NCBI GenBank assembly: GCA_947307005.1
Contig: CAMZHY010000300.1
Span: 1-5,103 of the forward strand
Length of the DNA stretch: 5,103 nt
Source: an uncultured Planctomycetaceae bacterium
GTDB taxonomy: Bacteria > Planctomycetota > Planctomycetia > Pirellulales > Thermoguttaceae
Direction: 5' to 3'
This document shows positions 1-5,103 of this stretch, piece by piece; position 1 is the first letter of the stretch; every line of letters starts with the position of its first letter. Position numbers and translations under genes: made by a program. Under the pieces are notes generated by a model that was not told where the DNA came from, ran no database searches, and saw only the letters and a program-made list of their open reading frames with translations.

Positions 1-3000
1 CGTCGTAGAAATACCATTCGTCGACCGCCGTAACAGTCAGGGAGCCGATACATTCGGAGACGGTTCGGATCGAGAAGGGGACGCGCGTCGATCTATCGGC
101 GTAGTTGACCGCGAAGTTTCCGCTCCAGATCGTGAGTTCGGAGTCCGCCGGGGGCGAAACGAGGATTTCGATCGTTCTCGTCTCGCCGGGCGCGAAGGAT
201 TCCAGAATCGAACCTTGGACGCAAGAAATCCAGTCGACGGGGAACGCGAGTTCGACGTCGCCCGTCTCCGCGCCTCCCTCGTTCGTGAGGTCGAGCTTGA
301 GCGTTTTCTGGGTTCCGGGGACGATTCCCGCGCTGAGCGCCGCGCCGAAGACGAGGGACGGGGTCAGCGGCGAGACGGTCGTCTCGACCGTCGCGTCGAT
401 CGTTCGGACGTTGTCGGCGGAGAATCGGAGCGTCACGAGACCATTTCGAATCGAGTCGTCGAGGGCGTGAATCGTCACGGTTGCGGTTTGCGAGGCGCCT
501 CCCGCGATCAGCGTCGCGCAGTTGATTTCGACCTCGAGGGATTCGGGCTTGTCGAGGATTTCGCAAGTTAGCCCCGTTAGCGGCTTGTCGGTCGGGTTCG
601 AGAGGACAAAGGAGACCGATTTGGTCGCGCCGTCAAGGACGTTGACGGACTTCGACGTCTGGTCGACGACGAGTTTCATGACCGTGAAGGAATCCTGCCG
701 CGTTCCGCTCGTGAGCGCGGGGTGCGACGCGGAGACGTCGAAGGTTCCGTACTCGTTGACATACGGTTTCCATACGGCGGACCATTCGCCCTTGTCGTTC
801 GTCGTCGCGGTAATCGTTCGGACGATTCCCGAACTCTTTGCGATAATGTGAATCGCGACGTCGACGTTCGCGGCGGGGATCGTCTTCTCGCCGTTTTCAT
901 CAAGGACGTCGTTGCGGAACGCTTTGCCGTAGAGGGGGACGGGCGCGCCGACGGAGGTTTGTTCGACGTCGGTCTGAACTTCGACGAAGTAGGGCGCCGC
1001 GATGAAGAGTTCCGACGTCGAGGCGGTCGTGTTGTCGACTTTGAGGAGATCGTCGGCGACCGCGCCTTCCGCGTCGACTTGAACGACGACCCAATATTCC
1101 CCGACGACCTGCGGGAGTTCGACTTCGGCGAAGCGCGTGTAAGAGTTGCGCCCGGGCTCGTGGGAGAGCGGGTCGGCGTGCGCGTAGGTCGCCAGCAGAA
1201 TCGCGTCGTCGCCGAGCGTTCGCGTCTTCGAGAGCCAGACTTTTTCAACCCAGCCGTTTGCCGCCTGCGCGACCGCCGTCCCCCGGTTCGAGACGACGTA
1301 GCTTATCGACGCGGTCGTTCCCGCGTAGGGCGCGTAGGGGAGGTCGATATCGGAAACGGTCAGATCGGGCGCCTCGGCGTCCGTGACGAGGATCGTCGCG
1401 GAGACGGACGACATGCCGACGGCGGACGCTAGCAGCGTCGCCCAGTTCGCCTCGGAACTCGCGCCCGCGACGACTTGGAACGGATCCGACGTCTTCTTGC
1501 CCGCCGGAATCACGACGGTCTTCGGCGCGGCGAGGAGCGCGGGGTCGGAGGATTTGAGCGTCACGGTCAGCGGTTCGGAGGCCGCCTCGTCGCGCGAGAT
1601 CGTCGCGACCGTCGTCGCGCCGGCGCGGAGGATCGTCCGGTCGAGGTTGAGCGCGAGCGCGGCGCTGTCGTCGTCGAGGAACGTTAGCGTCGCCGTCGTA
1701 TACCCGGAGCTGGCAACCGTCATCGAGCAACCGCAGTTCTCTTGGATTCCGCTCGCGACGACCGTGATTTCGACGTCGCCCGTGACCTCCCAGCCGTCGA
1801 TCGCGTCGACGAAGAAGTCGACCGACGTCTCGCCCGCCTTAATGACGACCTCTTCCGGGAGTCGGATGAAGCGCTCGTTTCCGAATCCGTCGAGCGTCGA
1901 GAGTCCGACGCGGAGGTCGGAGTCGGTCGCCTCCGCGCGCGTTACGGTTCCGATCAGCGCGTTGTTCCCCGCCGTTTCGGAAATATAGGGGGAGACGAAC
2001 GAGAGGGAGATCGTCGGCTCGTCGTCGTCTTCGACTGTGAGGCGCAACTGGGCGGAAACATAGTCGTTCGCCGTCGCCGTAATGGTGAGATTCTCCTCGC
2101 TTTCGGGGACGGAGTCGTCGACAACCTTGAGTTCAACGGTCGCCGACGATTGACCCGCCGGGATAACGACGGTCGGCTCGTAGGTCAGCTGACCGCCGCG
2201 CGAGACGTAGAGACGGACGATCGTATCCTCTTTCGCGACGCGCCCTAGGTCGACGGTTAGGTTGATCGTTTCCCCTTCGTTCGCGGAATACCTGTCCGCC
2301 GACAGCGCGAGGACGCGGACGTCGGAGTCGGCGATTTTAACCGTCGCGGCGTCGCCCGTATAGCCGTCGAGCGAAACGGAGAGGGTTGCGTTCCGCGTTC
2401 CGTCGATCTCGTCGTCGGAGACGGCGTCGAAGTAGAAGACCGCCGAGCTTTGCCCCGCCGGAATGACGACGGACGCCGGGACGGCGAGTTCGGAGGAATC
2501 GCTCGTCGCGACGAGGACGGTCGCGTCGGAATCAAGCTCGCCGCTGCGCGTTACGGTCGCGCGAATCTGGCGCGCGTTCTCGTCGATCGACGTTTCGGAA
2601 ACGGCGAGGAAGAGCTTCTTTGTCAGCGTCGCGGACGCGGAGCGCGAAGCGTTGTTCTTTTCGTTCGATTCCGTGACGTTCGCGTCGGAGTCGGCGACGA
2701 CGTAGTATCGGAACGCGCCGGAACGGTTTGTCGTCGGAATCGTAACGGCGACGCTGCGCGTCGCGGCGCCGCCGCTAGCGACGAGCGCGTCGGATCGATG
2801 GACGGTGCGGAGCGGGATCGCGTCGGCGAGCGTTCCGTCGAAGGACATGTAGACCGTTTCGCTCCATGTTCCGGAGGTCGCAAGCTCGCCGTTATTCGTC
2901 GTCGTCCACGAAATCGAGACCTCGTCGCCGGGCGCGACGGTCTTCGGCCCCTTGACCTCGCTAACCGTAAGGTCGGGGAGCTTCGCGTAGTCGAGGACGA

Positions 3001-5103
3001 TTTTTTGCGACGCGGCGACGTTGTTCGTCTCAAACGTTTCCAAGACGGCGCCGTTCACGTCGGTCTCGACGATCACGTAATATTCGCCGGGGCCCCAACC
3101 TTCCGCGTCGAGCGGAATTTTGACGGTCGCGCTCTTCGAGACGCTCGCGCCCGAGGCGATCGCGGTTCCGAGCGTCGCGCCCGTTCCCGATTCGACGGTC
3201 GCCAGAATCAGCCGATCTTGACCGAGCGTCGGCGTCTTCGAGAGATAGATTCGATCGAGCCATGATCCGAGCGCGTTGGCGGTTCCGGAGTTCGTCGTCG
3301 TCCACGAGACGGTCGCGGGATACCCGAGCGCGGCGGTCGCGGGCGCCTCGACGTCGGAGGGCGTCAGGTCCGCGAGCTTGATCTCGAAGGTTCCGACGTA
3401 TTTGTCCGCTTCTTCCCCGTTCGGGTACGCGCCGTTTTGATTCATGACGACGCTTTCGTCGTTAAGGACGTCGGGGCCTATCTCGACGCTATAGACGCCG
3501 CTAACGCGCTCCGTCTGGTTGAAGTAGACGCGAAACGACGTGTTCGCCGACGTCAGCGCGGAGACCGAGTATATTTCGACCGTGTTTCCGTTCGGATCGA
3601 CGACCGAAACGTCGGCCTTCGTAAAGGAGCTTCGCTGAATCGGCTGGTCGAAGTAGACGTCGATATAGGAGCGCGAGGCGCCGACCGACGACGCGCCGCA
3701 CGGCACGACGGAAACGACCTTCGCGCCCGAAACGTAGTCGATATTGAACTTGAGCCGCATCGGCGTGACGACCGGTTCGAGCACGACGAGCCCGCCGTAG
3801 TCGAGTCCGGAATACGTCGTCCCCTCGTCGATAACGAGATTATCCGCCGTTGCGACCGTAAAGCCGCCGCTTCCGATTCCATACGAGATTCCCGCGGGCT
3901 TGACGAGTTCGATCTTCCCCGCGATATTCGCCGTCCCGGAAACCTTGAAAGGCGCATAGCCCGCGTCCCCGCGCTCCATCTCGGAGTTGATCGTCGCCGC
4001 GAGCGTTCCCGTCGACGTCTGGTTGTAGCTTCCGTCCAAAACAAACGTCCCGACGTCCGTCTTGACCGTTCCCTTGTTCGTCAGATTCGTCTTGACCGTC
4101 CCGGAACCTTGCAGCACGCCGCCGCTCGTCAGCTCAAGGAACGGCGACGGTTTGAACCCGTCCCCTTCGAACGTAATCGTCGCCGAGGTCGAAATCAGCG
4201 CCGGCGCTGAAACGACCGATTCGCGCCGAACCGTCAGCGACCCGCCGGTCCACGTTGTTAACGCCGGGAAGGAGACCGTCGTATACGGAACCGACGTGAA
4301 GTTCAAGTTCTTCGCGGAAACGAGGGCGGGGAGGGTTTTGGTTTCATTGTCGGAGGCGAAGGTGAGGTGACCTCCGTTCGATTTGATCGTTTGCAACGCG
4401 TCGAGGTTGATTGTTCCCCCAGTCGCCTCCGTTACGTTGAAGTAGTCGTGGGAAACGGTGATTTCAGTCAACTTTGGCAGATCGATTTCGGCGCCAAGGG
4501 AAGCCGAGATAGTAAGACCCTCGTAGTAAGTCGCGTTAATCGACGCTAGTTTGGGAAGGCTGAGTTTAGTTCCTTCGCCAGAGACGGAAAAGAGCGCGTA
4601 GTCGTCAAAATTATTCGGCGTTTTATAACTCTCGACGGCGAGCTCCAGTTGAGCGCCCCCCGAAAGCGTGAAACGGCTGCCGTCGACGTTCGTGAGTTTC
4701 GGCGCGGAGAAGGACGACGAGGAGGATTTCAACGTCGTCGCGATGTTCTTAATCGACTCGACAAGAGGCGCGTTGAATTTCGAACCGTCGTTAAGCGTTA
4801 GCGACCCGCCGTCCCACGAGGTTAGGGCGGGAAGCGTCAGCGCCCGATCTGCGGCGAGGTTCAAGTTCAGGTTTGCAACGGAAACGAGAGCAGGAAGCGT
4901 TAGCGTCTGATCAGCGGCGACGACGAAGTTTACGTTAGCGGCGGAAACGAGAGCAGGGAGGGAACGAGTCGCTTTATCGGTGGCGAAAGTGAGGTAACCT
5001 CCGTTCGATTTGATTGTTTGCAACGCGTCGAGGTTGATTGTTCCCCCGGTCGCCTCCGTTACGTTGAAGTAGTCGTGGGAAACGGTGATTTCAGTCAACT
5101 TTG
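1..5103 (-). CDS. Internal fragment of a giant multidomain surface protein (LPAL repeats, CARDB, Calx-beta, Ig-like)
   Basis: The reverse-complement frame that starts at position 5101 is open for 1700 codons down to position 2, and both ends run off the window. The translation is low in Cys (7 residues) and rich in Thr, Ser, Val, Ala, Asp and Gly, as expected for an exported beta-sandwich and beta-solenoid protein. Module order is LPAL repeats (1-320), passenger-like beta-helix (321-456), SbsA-like Ig (459-575), two CARDB-like (577-827), four Calx-beta-like (830-1242), a third CARDB-like (1244-1367), and three Ig-like modules (1370-1683). I see no catalytic motif, transmembrane segment or signal peptide; a signal peptide would lie upstream of this piece. 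CARDB and Calx-beta domains are known in bacterial surface and adhesion proteins, and Calx-beta folds often bind calcium. A role in adhesion or the cell surface is therefore inferred, and the substrate or partner is unknown. In-frame ATG codons (residues 375, 448, 553, 752, 1126, 1230, 1475) fall inside or between modules and are not credible starts. Confidence 0.95.
2..52 (-). other. First residues of a further C-terminal module (residues 1684-1700)
   Basis: CIGSLTVTAVDEWYFYD begins a new strand after the Ig-like module and is cut by the window edge. Starts of the form GxLTVxVxDE occur before carboxypeptidase-regulatory-like modules in related proteins, but too little is present for a firm call. 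The protein therefore continues beyond position 1. Confidence 0.4.
53..367 (-). other. Ig-like beta-sandwich module B, NEW3/CARDB-like (residues about 1579-1683)
   Basis: LTPSLVFGAALSAGIVPGTQ leads to KTLKLDLTNEGGAETGDVEL, then SFAPGETRTIEILVSPP and FAVNYADRSTRVPFSIRTVS. The LTNEG-x-x-x-[TD]G step and the APGE-x-x-x-[IV] strand match CARDB/NEW3-like folds and echo module A (LSNPTDKPLTG). The two probably arose by duplication. Confidence 0.5.
368..673 (-). other. Ig-like beta-sandwich module A, NEW3/CARDB-like (residues about 1477-1578)
   Basis: KLVVDQTSKSVNVLDGATKS is followed by VSFVLSNPTDKPLTGLTCEI, a pattern seen in NEW3 and CARDB-related modules, where a strand leads into 'N-x-x-x-x-x-L-x-G'. 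C1513 and C1528 lie on neighbouring predicted strands and could form a disulfide. Other Ig-like families are possible. Confidence 0.5.
677..994 (-). other. Ig/macroglobulin-like domain (residues about 1370-1475)
   Basis: The module has PYFVEVQTDVEQTSVGAPVP at the start, IPAANVDVAIHIIAK in the middle, then TITATTNDKGEWSAVWKP and a closing YGTFDVSASHPA. The T-x-D-x-G-x-W turn followed by a GxFxVxAxHP strand is typical of Big-1, MG2 or invasin-like Ig folds that sit in large surface proteins. The exact family cannot be decided by eye. Confidence 0.6.
1001..1372 (-). other. CARDB-like domain 3 (residues about 1244-1367)
   Basis: APDLTVSDIDLP opens the domain, followed by ASISYVVSNRGTAVAQ, the strand WVEKVWLSKTRTLGDD and GEYWVVVQVDAEG near the end. 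The E-x-N-N closing motif is eroded to KVDNTT (D1354, N1355). The KVWLSKTRTLGDDAILLATY stretch parallels RIYLSKTPTLGQDRLILAT of CARDB 1, so domains 1 and 3 are closer to each other than either is to domain 2. Confidence 0.8.
1376..1663 (-). other. Degenerate Calx-beta-like domain 4 (residues about 1147-1242)
   Basis: The strand pattern follows Calx-beta: LALNLDRTILRAGATTVATISR, then LTVTLKSSDPALLAAP, and VVIPAGKKTSDPFQVVA. However, the acidic cluster after the lead-in strand is replaced by GASSEAN, and the ending is LVTDAEAP in place of a DDD run. I expect it to keep the fold while having weak or no calcium binding. Without the three preceding copies it might be called only a generic Ig-like domain. 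Confidence 0.6.
1664..2017 (-). other. Calx-beta-like domain 3 with a Cys-containing insertion (residues about 1029-1146)
   Basis: It begins ISLSFVSPYISETAGNN, has the EEVVIKAGETSVDFFVDAID lead-in (D1099, D1102) and ends TATLTFLDDDSA (D1143-D1145). It is roughly 18 residues longer than its neighbours because of the segment around residues 1117-1134, which carries CGC (C1123 and C1125). That loop precedes the last strand. Calcium-binding residues look mostly kept. Confidence 0.8.
2018..2317 (-). other. Calx-beta-like domain 2 (residues about 929-1028)
   Basis: The module contains SANEGETINLTV near the start, VVIPAGQSSATVELKVVDD, ESEENLTITATA and the closing LTVEDDDEP (D1025-D1027). It is exactly 100 residues out of phase with Calx-beta 1 at the shared PAGQSSA motif (residues 881 and 981). 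All expected acidic positions are present, making it the most complete candidate for calcium binding. Confidence 0.9.
2321..2614 (-). other. Calx-beta-like domain 1 (residues about 830-927)
   Basis: The typical Calx-beta order is visible: SETSIDENA at the start (E841 in place of the usual E of the NEG motif), ATVTRSGELDSDATV, the strand lead-in VVIPAGQSSAVFYFDAV, the acidic SDDEIDG (D896, D897, E898, D900) and the closing VKIADSDV. In Calx-beta folds these acidic clusters at the domain ends bind calcium, so this module probably does too. Confidence 0.85.
2621..2980 (-). other. CARDB-like domain 2 (residues about 708-827)
   Basis: It opens with LPDLTVSEVKGP, has VSISWTTTNNG (W732), the strand WSETVYMSFDGTL, and ends with FRYYVVADSDANVTESNEKNN, in which the E-x-x-E-x-N-N closing motif is clear (E811, E814, N816, N817). 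It is the best match to the CARDB consensus in the window. It shares the SWTTTN core with the preceding domain but the rest has diverged, so this is an old duplication. Confidence 0.88.
2993..3373 (-). other. CARDB-like domain 1 (residues about 577-703)
   Basis: The segment shows the CARDB signature: a starting ADLTPSDVEAP, then VSWTTTNSGTANA (W600), a WLDRIYLSKTPTLGQD strand and turn, and the closing GEYYVIVETDVNG followed by ETFETNN (E688, E691, N693, N694). CARDB is a bacterial Ig-like fold found in adhesion-related surface proteins. The length of about 125 residues is normal for the family. Confidence 0.85.
3377..3727 (-). other. SbsA-like bacterial Ig domain with acidic Asn/Gly-rich loop (residues about 459-575)
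   Basis: The module starts with KVVSVVPCG, continues with the strand YIDVYFDQPIQRSSFTKADV, and later has FRVYFNQ and GVYSVEIGPDVLND. This is the layout of SbsA-type Ig-like domains, where a strand with VxFxxPI precedes FTxADV. The end, MNQNGAYPNGEEAD (residues 553-566), corresponds to the 'GPDxxDxxGNxMDQDGDG' type loop of related proteins, here with Asn in place of several Asp. Calcium binding by this loop is possible but the acidic ligands are reduced. The domain separates the solenoid part from the CARDB part. Confidence 0.65.
3734..4141 (-). other. Passenger-like beta-helix end domain (residues about 321-456)
   Basis: The segment holds the succession LQGSGTVKTNLTNKGTV, a GTFVLDGSYNQTSTGTL strand pair, and then VSGTANIAGKIELV. 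This GSGTV / LTNxGTV / YxQTxTGTL pattern is common at the end of autotransporter-like and planctomycete beta-helix passengers. It closes with YSGLDYGGLVVLEPV (residues 430-444), a frequent end of such modules. It follows the LPAL repeats directly and probably caps that solenoid. The assignment rests on pattern recognition and the boundaries are approximate. Confidence 0.7.
4355..4476 (-). repeat. Copy 1 of a near-identical 122-bp direct repeat (627-bp spacing)
   Basis: This segment matches positions 4982-5103 at 118 of 122 bases. It encodes part of an LPKL repeat and the following LDAL repeat (residues 210-249 with the adjoining base). Three of the four differences are synonymous; the fourth changes His245 to Tyr36 in the other copy. 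Immediately downstream in the reading direction the similarity falls sharply. Confidence 0.92.
4835..4960 (-). repeat. Tandem pair of 63-bp (21-residue) LPAL repeat units
   Basis: Residues 48-68 (4898-4960) and 69-89 (4835-4897) are adjacent 21-residue units sharing LPALVS at the start, an AN-[VL]-N core and AAD near the end. By hand count 49 of 63 nucleotides agree. The parallel block after the other copy of the 122-bp repeat (residues 257-298) has a single unit here, so this pair looks like a local expansion by one repeat. Confidence 0.8.
4982..5103 (-). repeat. Copy 2 of the 122-bp direct repeat, truncated by the window edge
   Basis: This is the partner of the segment at 4355-4476, offset by exactly 627 bp (209 codons), so the reading frame is preserved. 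Mismatches fall at 4988, 4996, 5015 and 5048. The match continues to the last base of the window, so the duplicated unit probably extends further upstream in the gene. Confidence 0.92.

Larger units (their letters stand above)
4142..5103 (-). other. LPAL-type leucine/proline solenoid repeat region (residues 1-320)
   Basis: About 13 repeats, mostly 21-26 residues long, begin with a core such as LPALVS, LPALTSW, LPKLTEI, LDALQTI, FPALTTW or APKLTNV, followed by a short beta-strand pattern such as NLNL or GSLTL. Repeat starts lie near residues 24, 48, 69, 90, 111, 133, 182, 208, 233, 257, 278 and 299, with a first repeat cut by the window edge. The regular Leu spacing suggests a beta-solenoid or LRR-like fold, resembling BspA-like surface repeats without matching their consensus exactly. 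One repeat carries a run of five Ser (residues 126-130, positions 4712-4726). The stretch at residues 133-181 is longer than one unit and may be a repeat with an insertion. A ligand-binding or adhesive surface is likely but not shown. Confidence 0.75.

Noticed and set aside
676..1248. Minus-strand ORF of 190 codons in another frame
   Set aside because: An Arg/Ser/Thr/Pro-rich out-of-frame shadow of the main reading frame, which encodes recognisable domains here.
722..1432. Plus-strand ORF of 236 codons
   Set aside because: Same antisense-register shadow effect; low-complexity Arg/Gly/Asp/Val product, opposite to clear CARDB and Ig-like domains.
3001..3006. Run of six T (A6 on the coding strand) as a possible slippage or frameshift site
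   Set aside because: The frame stays open with recognisable CARDB modules on both sides, and neither alternative frame continues a domain.
2450..3265. Plus-strand ORF of 271 codons
   Set aside because: It lies in exact antisense register with the real gene. Its stops would need TTA, CTA or TCA sense codons, which are rare in the GC-rich part, so long open stretches arise by chance. The product is Arg/Asp/Val-rich with no recognisable domain.
3977..3979. In-frame ATG (residue 375) as a possible gene start
   Set aside because: It falls inside the passenger-like beta-helix module and the frame is open far upstream with homologous repeats.
3437..4210. Plus-strand ORF of 257 codons
   Set aside because: Also in antisense register; charged, Arg-rich product opposite to the beta-helix and SbsA-like modules.
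1..5103. Very frequent CGTCG/GTCGTC words as a possible regulatory or CRISPR-like repeat
   Set aside because: Spacing is irregular and follows codon pairs such as GAC GAC, ACG ACG and GCG ACG; there is no repeat-spacer structure.
4355..5103. Insertion sequence or mobile element explaining the 627-bp direct repeat
   Set aside because: The DNA between the copies codes in frame for more LPAL repeats, with no transposase, inverted ends or target duplication.

Overview
The window lies entirely inside one very large protein-coding gene on the minus strand. Reading the reverse complement from position 5101 down to position 2 gives 1700 consecutive sense codons with no stop. Neither the true start nor the stop codon is present, so this is an internal piece of a giant gene. 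I translated the whole frame by hand. Residue numbers below count from the codon at 5101; residue r occupies positions 5102-3r to 5104-3r.

The fragment reads as a secreted or cell-surface protein built from tandem beta-rich modules. From N-terminal (high coordinates) to C-terminal (low coordinates) the modules are: (1) about 13 short leucine/proline repeats with an LPAL-type core, residues 1-320, containing a nearly identical long-range duplication; (2) a glycine/threonine-rich, passenger-like beta-helix end domain, about 321-456; (3) an SbsA-like Ig domain ending in an acidic, Asn/Gly-rich loop, about 459-575; (4) two CARDB-like domains, about 577-703 and 708-827; (5) three Calx-beta-like domains plus a fourth degenerate one, about 830-1242; (6) a third CARDB-like domain, about 1244-1367; (7) an Ig/macroglobulin-like domain, about 1370-1475; (8) two further Ig-like beta-sandwich modules, about 1477-1683; and (9) the first residues of another module that runs off the window.

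The organism is probably a bacterium of the PVC group, most likely a planctomycete. The reasons are the module combination (LPAL-type repeats, passenger-like beta-helix, SbsA-like Ig, CARDB, Calx-beta), the size of the protein, and the high-GC codon use (GCG, ACG, TCG, GTC and GAC dominate). This is inferred from family knowledge and was not tested by a search. There is no second gene, no intergenic space, and no RNA gene, promoter, terminator, mobile element or CRISPR array. The long plus-strand ORFs are in-register antisense shadows of this gene. No enzymatic domain is visible, so adhesion, matrix or surface-structure roles are the most that can be suggested.
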